From: Sutcliffiella horikoshii
Lineage (GTDB): Bacteria > Bacillota > Bacilli > Bacillales > Bacillaceae_I
Assembly: GCA_001636495.1 (NCBI GenBank)
Contig: KV440964.1
Span: forward strand, 16,666-80,665
Direction of reading: 5' to 3'
Length of the DNA: 64,000 bases
Shown: one piece after another, positions 41,791 to 50,301 of the stretch
Position numbering within the stretch: position 1 is the first letter of the stretch
How the letters are laid out: the number at the start of each line of letters is the position of its first letter
Translations under genes and position numbers: made by a program
The notes under the pieces: model-generated
Seen by the model: only the letters and a program-made list of their open reading frames with translations
Told to the model about the DNA's origin: nothing
Databases searched by the model: none

Positions 41791-42044
41791 ATCAAGCTCA
41801 AATCCTCTCAAAATATAAAGTACCAAATTTCCCGATCAAAAATTTACACTTATATCTTATATCACGTTTCTTTACTTTTTTTCAAATACAAGTACTTTGG
41901 ACTTGTAAAAATCAACAATCTTTATTTTAACGAACTTTGATTCTGAATGGAATTTAATTAAACAAAATACCAGAAGATACCTTACATTTTCAATTCAAAG
42001 TTTCTATAATGAAAAATCCACTCTTCTATTAGAAGCAACGTAAA

Positions 42045-42077
42045 AAGGCAACGCCCAACAGGGTTGTTGCCTTCTTT
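42045..42077. terminator. Terminator hairpin
   Basis: AAGGCAAC and GTTGCCTT pair around a short GC-rich loop and are followed by CTTTTATT. It lies downstream of the lipoprotein gene on the minus strand. The rest of 41830-42120 shows nothing else. Confidence 0.65.
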
Positions 42078-42127
42078 TATTTGTGTTTCGAGCTAATATG
42101 TTCAGAATGCTGTCTGACATTTAAACC

Positions 42128-42658
42128 TTATCCTTTTCCTTTATTCTTTTTTTCTTCTTGCCCAAAATGAATGGGTTCTTTGTTCTCTGCCAGTACGACC
42201 CCATTTAAATCCATCATACGGATATGTGGTTCTTCTCCATTAAATAGCTCGGAATGCTTATATAACTGTCGGACAATCGAATCAAGTGACACAGCTTGAA
42301 GTGAATTTTCGAGTGTTTCGCCTTCTGCATTATTCACAACTAACTCCACTGTGTCCGTATCTACCAACTCTGCCCTTTTCAACAGTACATGCCCTTGGTC
42401 GTTAGCTTCGGTAAACCTGTATAAAATGTCATTGAACGTTTGCTCGGACAAATAAATGTCTTCCCACTTGAAGTTCCTGGAATCCAGATCCATCTTTTCT
42501 AATTCTTCAGCAGTCGTAAAATCTCCCCTATTAGCCATCTTTTTCGCTTGTACCTTATTTGCAGTATTTTCTACTTCTTTTCCAGCCTTATCTTCATTGC
42601 CGCCACAAGCAGTAAGTAGCCCCATAATAGTAAAGACGATCAGTGCTTTTTTTAACAA
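42128..42658 (-). CDS. Hypothetical lipoprotein
   Basis: The product has 176 residues from a TTG start with AAAGGGG upstream. The signal peptide ends in lipobox LLTAC followed by GGNEDK. The mature part has mixed helix and strand character and a basic end (EEKKNKGKG). No family is recognised. It lies 70 bases downstream of an MFS gene on the same strand and may share its transcript. Confidence 0.75.
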   Translation of the reverse strand: MLKKALIVFTIMGLLTACGGNEDKAGKEVENTANKVQAKKMANRGDFTTAEELEKMDLDSRNFKWEDIYLSEQTFNDILYRFTEANDQGHVLLKRAELVDTDTVELVVNNAEGETLENSLQAVSLDSIVRQLYKHSELFNGEEPHIRMMDLNGVVLAENKEPIHFGQEEKKNKGKG

Positions 42659-42730
42659 AGTGGTTAACCCCTTTCCTGAATTTAATCAGATGTGGGTTAT
42701 TATTTGCTATTTAAAGCTTAATATTCTCAA

Positions 42731-43999
42731 TTATAAAGGAAGCCCATTTTCACTTGTTCTTCTTCCTGCATTTTGGCGCTTTTCCTCCATAAAAATCACT
42801 CCAATTAAGCCAAATATAGAGAAGATGACTGGAGTGAGAAAACCGTAATAATACCCACCACTGATACTACCTGAAGTTGATTGAAAATAATCCAATAGAT
42901 ATCCAAAAATACTAGGTAGCAATACTGCACTTAAAAATCCACCAGTATTCGCAAATCCAGTAACAATGCCTGTTTCTTTTATAGGAAAGGACTGACGAAC
43001 GACTGCAAAAGTTAAGGAGTTTGATCCGAAACCAAAGCCAATGGTAAAGAAAAGAATAATCAGTAAATAGAATGGTGGATGATCTTTAAACAAAAGAAAA
43101 ATGGACCAACACAATAAAACCGTAATATGAAAAACAATATATGGCCGTTTTATCGTTTCAAGACAACTTGAAATCCATCCAATTATAGGTGCCCCAATGA
43201 GTGCGCCAATAAGACTAATCATAATAAGCTGACTTGCAACCATGCGTGTCATTCCATACACATCCATTACATAGGGCACGGCCCACGAACCGATAAACCC
43301 TATATACCCTCCCACAATCCCAAAGTGACAAAAAAACAGGGCCCACGCCTGCCGATCCGAAAGTATTCTTCGCAGTATAACCGATGTTTTTTCACGTTGT
43401 ATTTTTGGGACTGCAATTGACGATTGCTGTGATTTTTTAACAAGCACAAAATAAAGGAAAACACTTAATAAGCATAAGAGTATCCCAGCTAAGAGAAATG
43501 CTCCCCTCCAACCAAGTAAGGCAATCAAAACGGAGAAAGGAACAGTTGCCAAGAGGAAACCTAAGCTTCCTGTCATTCCTGCAAACCCAATTAATCGAGT
43601 AAATTCCTTTTCATTAAACCATAGGCTTAAAATCAACACCATGTTTACCCATATGGTCGCATCCCCTATTCCCGTTAGGATTCTGGCAAAAAACAGGACC
43701 AATTCATGTGTGCCAAAACTATAAATGATGGTGCCTATACCCGTAAGAGTTGCCCCTAATATCAGAAGAAAATTTGGCCCATAACGATCAGCTAAAATGC
43801 CCATCGGAATTTGCAAACCGGTGTATACTAAAAATTGAATACTTGTCACTAATCCAACCGTTGCTGCTGTTACACTAAAATCCATCATCAATTGGTCTGT
43901 TATTAACCCTGGAGCCGTTCGTTGGCTCGACATTATTAAATATGTAAACAATACAGAAGTAAATAAGACCCATCTGAAATTACTATTCTGTTTGTCCAT
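42731..43999 (-). CDS. MFS transporter
   Basis: The 422-residue protein has 12 hydrophobic segments. Motifs include GLQIPMGILADRYGPNFLLI after helix 2, LFFARILTGIGDATIWVNM, and FAGMTGSLGFLLATVPFSVL. The start SSQRTAPGLITDQLMMDFSV resembles organic-anion and hexuronate type MFS proteins. The substrate is unknown. It is probably transcribed alone or with the following lipoprotein gene. Confidence 0.85.
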   Translation of the reverse strand: MDKQNSNFRWVLFTSVLFTYLIMSSQRTAPGLITDQLMMDFSVTAATVGLVTSIQFLVYTGLQIPMGILADRYGPNFLLILGATLTGIGTIIYSFGTHELVLFFARILTGIGDATIWVNMVLILSLWFNEKEFTRLIGFAGMTGSLGFLLATVPFSVLIALLGWRGAFLLAGILLCLLSVFLYFVLVKKSQQSSIAVPKIQREKTSVILRRILSDRQAWALFFCHFGIVGGYIGFIGSWAVPYVMDVYGMTRMVASQLIMISLIGALIGAPIIGWISSCLETIKRPYIVFHITVLLCWSIFLLFKDHPPFYLLIILFFTIGFGFGSNSLTFAVVRQSFPIKETGIVTGFANTGGFLSAVLLPSIFGYLLDYFQSTSGSISGGYYYGFLTPVIFSIFGLIGVIFMEEKRQNAGRRTSENGLPL

Positions 44000-44144
44000 G
44001 TTATCCTACTCCTGTTAGCTTTTACCCTATATATATGGGTTTCCTGTAACAGTAGAAAGAGTTTTTAAAATTTAAGTGCAATCCATTCTAAGGAAATTGC
44101 TACCCCTGCCGTGCCTTTTACGTAGAGCAGTATCCAAAATAAAA

Positions 44145-44168
44145 AAGCCTATCATTCCTGATAGGCTT
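44145..44168 (-). terminator. Terminator after the STAS protein gene
   Basis: AAGCCTATCA and TGATAGGCTT form a perfect 10-bp stem with a TTCC loop, followed on the minus strand by a T-run (TTTTTTATTTT). Confidence 0.88.
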
Positions 44169-44182
44169 CAATAATACGTAGT

Positions 44183-45199
44183 TTATACGACCCGACGCCC
44201 GCTTTGGCCAAGGGCGTAGTAGATGCCATGCTGGAGTGTTTGCAGGCATTCAAATTTCCTAAGATTGGTCATGGTTTTAGAGATGACCATAGCAAGTTTT
44301 GCAGAAATGCCCACCAGGATAACTTCTGTACCGAGGAGCTTTGCGGCGGAACTTAATTTATCAATGAGGTCTGCCGTATATTCAGATATATCGTTGTTAA
44401 AGGCGGTCAGATCCAGCAGCAGATACTGTGTTTGGAATTTGCCCAATCTAGTGAGTGTATTTTCAATCAGATCCTCTGCACGGTCTTCATCGTAAGTGCC
44501 AATCAATGGTACCACCACGATTCCATCAAATACCGGAATCATTGGGGAAGAAAGCTCCTTGACGAGTGCCTGCAGCATTTTTGTTTTCTCTTCCACCATT
44601 CTCTCAAGCCGGGAAATCTCCTCCGCTTCCTTCCTCCTTGAAAGCTCATGTATATTCTGTTCTACATTTACATCGGAAGGATAGTATTTCACTATGGTAT
44701 TTACATTTTGGTCATTCTGGTACTGAATGATTTTATACCAGTAATTTTGCCCAAATAGCCCTGCAAAAACCCCGGCATAGTGACAAGGCACAAAGATGCC
44801 AGTAAATTTGTGATGATCCAGACTGTTCATCTTATATTCCCAGTCATCTTGTATATGTAAGGTAAAGGTATTTTCCTCTTCATTCATTTCTTTGATTTCA
44901 ACTTTTCCCCATCCGGCAGGTGCATACGTGTTGCTTATCCATTGAACCACGTTGGTCATGTTAATATTCTTTAAATCACGAAATCCTTCGCCAACGATTA
45001 TCCCTTGACGGTAACCTGTGGTTTCGAGTACCAGATTCGTTGCTTCTATACCCGAAATCTCCCTGATGGTATCAAAAAATGTTTTCATGGCGGAGACCCA
45101 AAAGAATACCACGTCTCCACTATCAAAGAGGACTTGTCCAGTTTCCAGATCCCATTTCAGATCCACATCGCCTACTGTTATTTCCTTTTTCATTATCAT
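44183..45199 (-). CDS. STAS-domain protein with N-terminal V4R/XylR_N-like sensor (RsbR-like)
   Basis: The product has 338 residues. The N-terminal half resembles the 4-vinyl-reductase ligand-binding fold (LETTGYRQGIIVGEGF ... CHYAGVFAGLFGQNYW). A coiled-coil linker (EEISRLERMVEEKTKMLQAL, ~205-225) leads to a C-terminal STAS domain: PVFDGIVVVPLIGTYDEDRA, YLLLDLTAFNND and LLGTEVILVGISAKLA. RsbR paralogues with such sensors form stressosomes controlling sigma B. The usual phospho-Thr in DxTGVxxxDT is changed (DLTAFNNDIS). The ATG at 45199 has GCGAGGT at better distance than the ATG at 45205. Confidence 0.8.
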   Translation of the reverse strand: MIMKKEITVGDVDLKWDLETGQVLFDSGDVVFFWVSAMKTFFDTIREISGIEATNLVLETTGYRQGIIVGEGFRDLKNINMTNVVQWISNTYAPAGWGKVEIKEMNEEENTFTLHIQDDWEYKMNSLDHHKFTGIFVPCHYAGVFAGLFGQNYWYKIIQYQNDQNVNTIVKYYPSDVNVEQNIHELSRRKEAEEISRLERMVEEKTKMLQALVKELSSPMIPVFDGIVVVPLIGTYDEDRAEDLIENTLTRLGKFQTQYLLLDLTAFNNDISEYTADLIDKLSSAAKLLGTEVILVGISAKLAMVISKTMTNLRKFECLQTLQHGIYYALGQSGRRVV

Positions 45200-45342
45200 G
45201 TCCATACCTCGCCACAGTTATTTTTATAGATTAATAGTACACGATTTATTAAAAGTTTGCATGCGTTTTCATTTAGCGACCACTAAAATATCCCATTTTT
45301 CACTTATAGATTTATTCAGTTCTTATAAATTTTTAATAAAAA

Positions 45343-45373
45343 AAGAGCCTTTCAATTGCTTAAAAAGGCTCTT
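45343..45373 (-). terminator. Terminator after rlmCD
   Basis: AAGAGCCTTT and AAAGGCTCTT pair around about 11 bases, with a T-run on the minus strand. The gap 45206-45340 contains nothing else evident. Confidence 0.88.
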
Positions 45374-45390
45374 AACTCACTGTTACATCT

Positions 45391-46764
45391 TTATTTTCCC
45401 TCATAAGTTAGTAGTGCACAGCACTCCACGTGCACCGTATGCGGGAACATGTCCACCGGCTGTACTTCAACGGTCTTATATCTCCCATCCTCGAGCACTC
45501 GCAGATCCCTTGCAAGTGTCGCCGGGTTACAGGATACATAGACAACCTTCTTTGGCTTCATTTCCAGAATGGTTTTCAATAGAGCTTCATCACAGCCTTT
45601 ACGAGGTGGATCTACCACCAGCACGTCGGCGGTGTTGCCTTCCTTATACCACTTGGGAATCACGACTTCCGCTTCGCCCACTGCAAACTCTGCGTTTGTG
45701 ATTTCGTTCAGCTCTGCGTTACGTTTTGCATCTTCAATCGCTTCTGGCACAATTTCGACTCCGAACACTTTTCGAGCTTTTTGAGCCAAAAATAGAGAAA
45801 TCGTTCCGATACCGCAGTAAGCATCAATGACACTCTCTTCGCCTGTCAGGTCGGCATACTCAAGCGCTTTGTTATACAGAACCTTCGTTTGTTCGGGGTT
45901 AACCTGATAGAAGGATCTTGCAGAAATTGCAAACTTGATGTCACCGATGAAATCATAGATGTACTCATTGCCCCAAAGCACACGCGTTTCATCACCGAAA
46001 ATCACGTTTGTTTTCTTCGTGTTGACGTTCTGCACGACGGATTTCACTTCTGGTAGGGCCGCTGTAATTTCTTCCACGATTGCACGGCGGTTCGGAATGT
46101 CTGGAGTGCGGGTAATGAGCACGACCATCACTTCACCAGTAACTAAACCATAGCGAGCCATCACGTGACGGAGCACGCCTTTATGTGATTTTTCATTATA
46201 AGCACGAACGCCATGCTTGTCGCAAATCTCGCGAACCGTTTGAACCACACGGTCGTTGATTTCTTGCTGAATCAAGCATTCCTTCATGTCGATGATTTCG
46301 TGGCTGCGCTGCTGGTAAAATCCTGCAATCAGTCCGCCTTCGCGTTCGCCGATTGGCACCTGGACTTTATTGCGGTAACGCCACGGGTTGTGTTCCATTC
46401 CGAGCACCGGATGAACAGGCACGTCTTTTAGGTGTCCAATGCGTTCGAGAACATCCTTGACCTGCTTTTGCTTGGCCACAAGCTGACCTTCATAGCTTAG
46501 GTGCTGAAGCTGGCAGCCTCCGCATTGCTTGTATATCGGGCATGGGGCATCGACACGATAAGGGCTTGTCTTGTGAATCTCCTCAAGGCGACCGAATGCA
46601 TAGCCTTTTTTCACTTTAATTATTTTTACTTTGATTTCCTCGCCCGGCAGAGCATTTTGAACGAAAATCGGAAAGCCATCTATTTTTGCTACGCCGGCAC
46701 CGTCATGCGTTAAGTCCTGAACGGTGACATCGTAGTATTCATTTTTTTGAACAGGTACTGTCAT
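45391..46764 (-). CDS. rlmCD: 23S rRNA (uracil-C5)-methyltransferase RlmCD
   Basis: RlmCD methylates U747 and U1939 of 23S rRNA in Bacillus. The 457-residue protein has an N-terminal TRAM domain ([19 protein letters not shown]), a 4Fe-4S cysteine cluster [15 protein letters not shown] (~75-90), the SAM-binding motif [15 protein letters not shown] (~315), and the catalytic region [14 protein letters not shown] with [14 protein letters not shown] near the end. The paralogue TrmFO-type or RlmD-only specificity cannot be separated by reading. Confidence 0.92.
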   Translation of the reverse strand: MTVPVQKNEYYDVTVQDLTHDGAGVAKIDGFPIFVQNALPGEEIKVKIIKVKKGYAFGRLEEIHKTSPYRVDAPCPIYKQCGGCQLQHLSYEGQLVAKQKQVKDVLERIGHLKDVPVHPVLGMEHNPWRYRNKVQVPIGEREGGLIAGFYQQRSHEIIDMKECLIQQEINDRVVQTVREICDKHGVRAYNEKSHKGVLRHVMARYGLVTGEVMVVLITRTPDIPNRRAIVEEITAALPEVKSVVQNVNTKKTNVIFGDETRVLWGNEYIYDFIGDIKFAISARSFYQVNPEQTKVLYNKALEYADLTGEESVIDAYCGIGTISLFLAQKARKVFGVEIVPEAIEDAKRNAELNEITNAEFAVGEAEVVIPKWYKEGNTADVLVVDPPRKGCDEALLKTILEMKPKKVVYVSCNPATLARDLRVLEDGRYKTVEVQPVDMFPHTVHVECCALLTYEGK

Positions 46765-46880
46765 GTATTTTCTCTTCCTTCACGTTAAAATCGCTGTTCC
46801 GATTGTACCATACGGAAGTTGGGCTTGCCAGTTGAGGTTGTCGGATACTTGCTGGTATGTTTCTCAATGTTGCCACCTCA

Positions 46881-47006
46881 TTCTACCTTTCAGCCCTATA
46901 CTTCTACCTTTTAAACTCCTACTTCTTAATTTCCCGATCTTACTTCTTCATTTCCCAAACGATGTTCTACCTTTTCACTACAACATTCTACAACTTCGCA
47001 AAAAGG
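46881..47006. repeat. Array of six 21-bp units (TTCTACCTTTC type)
   Basis: TTCTAC or close variants start at 46881, 46902, 46923, 46944, 46965 and 46986, each exactly 21 bases apart. A degenerate tail follows to about 47055 and ends in CCCTTAG. The same array occurs at 49212. Open frames across it simply read a repeated heptapeptide (FYLSALY, FYLLNSY) and are not taken as genes. Confidence 0.88.
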
Positions 47007-47056
47007 GACAGTTCGCAGTGCTCCAATCGAAGTACTGCAAACCATCCCTTAGTAGG

Positions 47057-47566
47057 TCAAAATCCGGTGTCCTCCGCCCCTTCCAAATCTGGTTGAGAAC
47101 TCTTTGTTTTTCTAATCACTTTTTCTATGATGGCCTGATAACCATATAAAATAACTGCCAAAAAGACCGTAAAGCCCCAGTACATGCTTGGTGACATTCT
47201 TTTCATTTTAAATATCCCAGCTTTTTTTAAAGCACCACCAAAGGGGAAAATGTTGACCCAGTCTAACACTATGTTTATGAATATGTATTTTCGAAAGGAA
47301 CCATATGTTAGCTTAAATATCCAAAGTGTTCCGATCAAGTGAGGACCTAAAATATAAGTAAAATCTATTGGAGCATTGGTGAATAAAGGATTTTTGTTTT
47401 TGAACCATTTTTTCTGATTAGCAATTACGGTAAATACAATTATTATTAGGTTCGCGAATGTTGCTACAGGCAAAAAACGGACAAATGATTTTCTCCCTAT
47501 AAAAGGCACCGTCAACCACGGAAAGATTAAGACCCCTAAAGAAATCATCACTTTTTTGTTAGGCAT
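47057..47566 (-). CDS. Multi-pass membrane protein, unrecognised
   Basis: The product has 169 residues from ATG 47566, preceded by TTTAGGAG. Five hydrophobic segments are visible, starting with VMISLGVLIFPWLTVPFIG and ending with MYWGFTVFLAVILYGYQAII, then a basic tail. Positive loops (GRKSF, NQKKWFKNKN) suggest the orientation. No family is recognised. The gene is flanked by the 21-bp array on one side and a decayed repeat at about 47652-47676 (GGGGACGGTTCTTGTGCTTC) on the other. Confidence 0.7.
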   Translation of the reverse strand: MPNKKVMISLGVLIFPWLTVPFIGRKSFVRFLPVATFANLIIIVFTVIANQKKWFKNKNPLFTNAPIDFTYILGPHLIGTLWIFKLTYGSFRKYIFINIVLDWVNIFPFGGALKKAGIFKMKRMSPSMYWGFTVFLAVILYGYQAIIEKVIRKTKSSQPDLEGAEDTGF

Positions 47567-47793
47567 AAACTAGCTCCTAAAAACGTATTTTAAGCATATT
47601 ATTAACAGTTTTTAGAAAGACATGTATGGTTAGGTTAAATACTAAAGGAAATCGTGGGGACGGTTCTTGTGCTTCATTTATTTGAAAAAAAGCAGGAGAT
47701 CCGCCCCCCTGAATTCCAGTTCGTTCTTTTAGCAGTTGCTGGTTAACTTATGTAGGATTGGGAGTTTTCCCCCACTCAACATATGTCCTATAT

Positions 47794-48141
47794 TCATTTG
47801 GTCTCGCTATTGATAACTCTGTCTTCGATAATATGTGCTTTTCTTTTTTCTAATAAATCCATACTCTTCTCCTTTATTTCTGCGAGGCTTTCAGCTAGTT
47901 TATCCGGAATAATACTATTAACATCCTCCAATTCCGTACCTAAATGTATAACCTCTAGAACCGGTTTGGATACATTTATGGATTCCAATTGCTCCATCAT
48001 GTAAGGACTGAACAATACCTTCTCCGCTTCTTCTATTGTTATCAAGTTTTTATTTAACGCTTCCACTAATCCGATTGCATTTATAAGAATGACTTTTTCT
48101 AAGTCCTCTTTAGTTGCAGACTTTATTAATAAACTTTTCAT
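47794..48141 (-). CDS. DUF3969 family protein, probable partner or immunity protein
   Basis: The 115-residue soluble, helical protein has the DUF3969 pattern: DLEKVILINAIGLVEALNKN, then ITIEEAEKVLFSPYMMEQLE and VIHLGTELEDVNSIIPDKL. It begins 6 bases after the stop of the secreted protein gene upstream. Such pairing suggests an immunity or antitoxin role; DUF3969 has no proven function that I know of. Confidence 0.72.
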   Translation of the reverse strand: MKSLLIKSATKEDLEKVILINAIGLVEALNKNLITIEEAEKVLFSPYMMEQLESINVSKPVLEVIHLGTELEDVNSIIPDKLAESLAEIKEKSMDLLEKRKAHIIEDRVINSETK

Positions 48142-48147
48142 CGCTAG

Positions 48148-48702
48148 TTATTTCACACTCCATCCATTTTTCACTTTAACATCAAAAACTAAACCAGATT
48201 TACTTTGGAAGTAATGAATTGAAACCTTTTTACCATCCTTATCATATCCATCTTTATATACCTTTTTCCATGTACCTGCTTCAATCTCCCTCAATTCATT
48301 TAATAGAGATTTATTATTTACTGTTACATTCTTAGTACCATTTTGCACTGCTTTAAAACCACTCGGATATTTAGGGGCATATTTTATTGATTTATAAAGA
48401 TTTTTTGATATTTTAACTCCGTTTACTACAATTGTTCGAACAACTAAACCGATAATCGGTGCAACCATAGGAGCAACCATTGGTCTTAAGTTATTAGAAC
48501 TGTCTACAACACTATAGTCACTTTGATTCTCACCATAATTTTCATCAATATTTGTATCTTCATATCCAATATCATATAAAAAGTCATCTTCATTTTCTAA
48601 CAAAATTTCATTGTTAGGTTCTGCGAAAACCGTAGCGAAATTTGGAACGATAATAGAGAAAATTAAGGTAAATGCTAAAACAATAGTAAAAATATTCTTC
48701 AC
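48148..48702 (-). CDS. Secreted protein, putative toxin (SAR2788-like)
   Basis: The 184-residue protein starts with a signal peptide (MKNIFTIVLAFTLIFSIIVP ... TVFAE, cleavage near 28). An acidic linker follows, then a hydrophobic stretch (VAPMVAPIIGLVVRTIVV) and a compact C-terminal domain: LNELREIEAGTWKKVYKDGY, GKKVSIHYFQSKSGLVFDVK and GWSVK. The end resembles RNase-like toxin domains and the SAR2788-type putative toxins. It forms a two-gene operon with DUF3969 and has a TTAAG promoter 110-160 bases upstream. The toxin role is inferred. Confidence 0.65.
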   Translation of the reverse strand: MKNIFTIVLAFTLIFSIIVPNFATVFAEPNNEILLENEDDFLYDIGYEDTNIDENYGENQSDYSVVDSSNNLRPMVAPMVAPIIGLVVRTIVVNGVKISKNLYKSIKYAPKYPSGFKAVQNGTKNVTVNNKSLLNELREIEAGTWKKVYKDGYDKDGKKVSIHYFQSKSGLVFDVKVKNGWSVK

Positions 48703-48811
48703 TTTGATTCATCCTCTCGATATTATAACAATTAATTTAACTACCTTATTAAACATCTAATTTAACTTGAAACTTCTCTCCTTTCCCACACACATTTATG
48801 TTACCGTTTCA

Positions 48812-48865
48812 ATTCTAGAGGGTTAGAATAAACAGAAACTTATATGAACCTTAAAGGATCCTTAA
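48812..48865 (-). promoter_or_regulatory. Three 11-bp TTAAG repeats with -10 box (CiaR-like promoter)
   Basis: On the minus strand TTAAGG (48865), TTAAGG (48854) and ATAAGT (48843) are 11 bases apart. TAGAAT (48817-48812) begins 26 bases after the third box, as at 16564 and 40655. It points toward the putative toxin gene, leaving a leader of about 100 bases. Confidence 0.72.
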
Positions 48866-48981
48866 ATTTATCGAGGAGGCAGAAAATTTGTCTCCACCCT
48901 TATGTATAGTTGAGGTTATGGCCTAATTGCTGGTTGAATATGTTAATATTAGAGTAGTTTTTATGGAGGAGAGGTTGCAAA

Positions 48982-49176
48982 ATGACCATTGTTGCTTTTT
49001 TAATTATCGTATGGGTATTAAGCTGGTTCGGTTTTAATCGCCTGTTAGTACAAGCTTTAAAAGAACTCTTTAATAAGGAAGTTTCTAACGCTAGCTACTA
49101 CTTCATTTTCTTTTGCATTGGCGTGATTGGGGATTTGATTTTGTTTTTTAGAGGGCAATATCCGTTTGATATGTAG
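48982..49176 (+). CDS. Small membrane protein
   Basis: The product has 64 residues; ATG 48982 has TGGAGGAGAGG upstream. Two helices are seen, IVAFLIIVWVLSWFGFNRLL and YYFIFFCIGVIGDLILFF. No family is recognised. It is divergent from the toxin operon and is followed by a 21-bp array. Confidence 0.65.
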   Translation: MTIVAFLIIVWVLSWFGFNRLLVQALKELFNKEVSNASYYFIFFCIGVIGDLILFFRGQYPFDM

Positions 49177-49211
49177 AATGACTGGTTAGTGAGGGTTCTA
49201 TTTTTATACCC

Positions 49212-49350
49212 TTCTACCTTTCAGCCTTTACCTTCTGCCGTTTTGCGGGCAACTTTTACATTTCCCGAGTCTACTTCTACATTTCCCAAGCGACCTTCTA
49301 CCTTTTAACGTCGACTTTCTACATTTTCGCCAAAAAAAAGTTTCTACCGC
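49212..49350. repeat. Second array of six 21-bp units
   Basis: Units start at 49212, 49233, 49254, 49275, 49296 and 49317, all 21 bases apart, with one looser copy at 49342. Consensus TTCTACNTTTC is shared with 46881-47006, in the same orientation and with the same copy number; both end in CCCTTAG. The two arrays bracket 47.0-49.2 kb. Confidence 0.88.
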
Positions 49351-49436
49351 TTCGCTTAAGCGATAAAAACCTCCCTTAGGAATTAGATTTTAATGGAATG
49401 ACATTGTAATAATTCTCATAACGCGGTGCCTTTTAT

Positions 49437-49649
49437 CTACTCCTCATCCGGCCTATACTCCAAAATATCTCCCGGTTGGCAGTCGAGAGCTTTGCAGACG
49501 GCCTCGAGGGTGGAGAAACGGATGGCTTTGGCCTTGCCATTTTTAAGGATGGAGAGGTTTGCCATGGTGATTCCGACTCTTTCGGAGAGTTCGGTGACAC
49601 TCATTTTTCTTTTTGCCAACATGACATCAATATTTATGATTATAGCCAT
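49437..49649 (-). CDS. XRE-family regulator (YozG-like)
   Basis: The product has 70 residues from ATG 49649 (GAGGTG upstream). It is a single HTH_26 domain: NIDVMLAKRKMSVTELSERV, GITMANLSILKNGKAKAIRF, STLEAVCKALDCQPGDILEY. Such short Cro-like proteins are regularly encoded with a DUF2975 membrane protein and probably regulate that pair. It starts 11 bases after its DUF2975 partner. Confidence 0.85.
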   Translation of the reverse strand: MAIIINIDVMLAKRKMSVTELSERVGITMANLSILKNGKAKAIRFSTLEAVCKALDCQPGDILEYRPDEE

Positions 49650-49659
49650 TGTTTTCACC

Positions 49660-50136
49660 TCACACTGTTAAGTCATTTTCGGATTTTATGTTAATGGCTA
49701 CTTGCAAAAGCCTTTGAAGGACCGCAGCGAATACGGCAATAACAATAGATGCAAAGATTGGAACCGCGCCAATGATGATCGCCCCTGGCGCATCATCTTT
49801 ATCTGCTAAAAGAAAAATAAATGGCATGATTACAACATACACTCCACTGATTGTAATCGCACAAATTTTGATTTTTTTCAACGCTTCCACCGAAAATTGC
49901 GAGAACGCTTCATTCTTATCAATATACCCTAAAAGTTTGAACGCCTGATACAACGCAAAGTAAAACGGAATAGTAGTTATGAACATCCCGGAGACAATGG
50001 GATACAGGATATACGCATATTCAGGAGTTACCGGGTTTTGCACCAACGAAACCAACCCAACTATACATAAAATAAAGACCGGTGTCCCAATAAGAAATAC
50101 CGCTATCTTCAAAAAAAGTGTAGAACCATGCTTCAT
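49660..50136 (-). CDS. DUF2975 membrane protein (YoaS-like)
   Basis: The product has 158 residues from ATG 50136 behind GAGGTG. Four membrane helices are visible: FLKIAVFLIGTPVFILCIVG, LYPIVSGMFITTIPFYFALY, ICAITISGVYVVIMPFIFLL and IIIGAVPIFASIVIAVFAAV. The motif GYIDKNEAFSQFSVEALKKIK between helices 2 and 3 is characteristic of DUF2975. The pair with the XRE gene resembles B. subtilis yoaS-yozG, whose role is unknown. Confidence 0.83.
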   Translation of the reverse strand: MKHGSTLFLKIAVFLIGTPVFILCIVGLVSLVQNPVTPEYAYILYPIVSGMFITTIPFYFALYQAFKLLGYIDKNEAFSQFSVEALKKIKICAITISGVYVVIMPFIFLLADKDDAPGAIIIGAVPIFASIVIAVFAAVLQRLLQVAINIKSENDLTV

Positions 50137-50225
50137 TAAAAGCACCTCGCTTCAACGTTATAATTTGAATCTACCACTTTATTTATTGTTTTTCAATAAA
50201 AATATATTGAAGTGCAGAGGGGAGA

Positions 50226-50255
50226 GTCGAGGGGACAGGCACCGCGACCCATTTT
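50226..50255. repeat. REPIN-like arm
   Basis: GAGTCGAGGGGACAGGCACC and GCGACCCATTTTCCC match the left-arm consensus. It lies downstream of the acetyltransferase gene. Confidence 0.82.
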
Positions 50256-50301
50256 CCCACAAAAAAAAGACAAGCATCGCGCTCACTTGTCCCCCTCATA
50301 G

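Noticed and set aside
46763-47149. Open frames across the 21-bp arrays
   Set aside because: The heptapeptide repeats are a by-product of the 21-base period (seven codons). There is no start signal.
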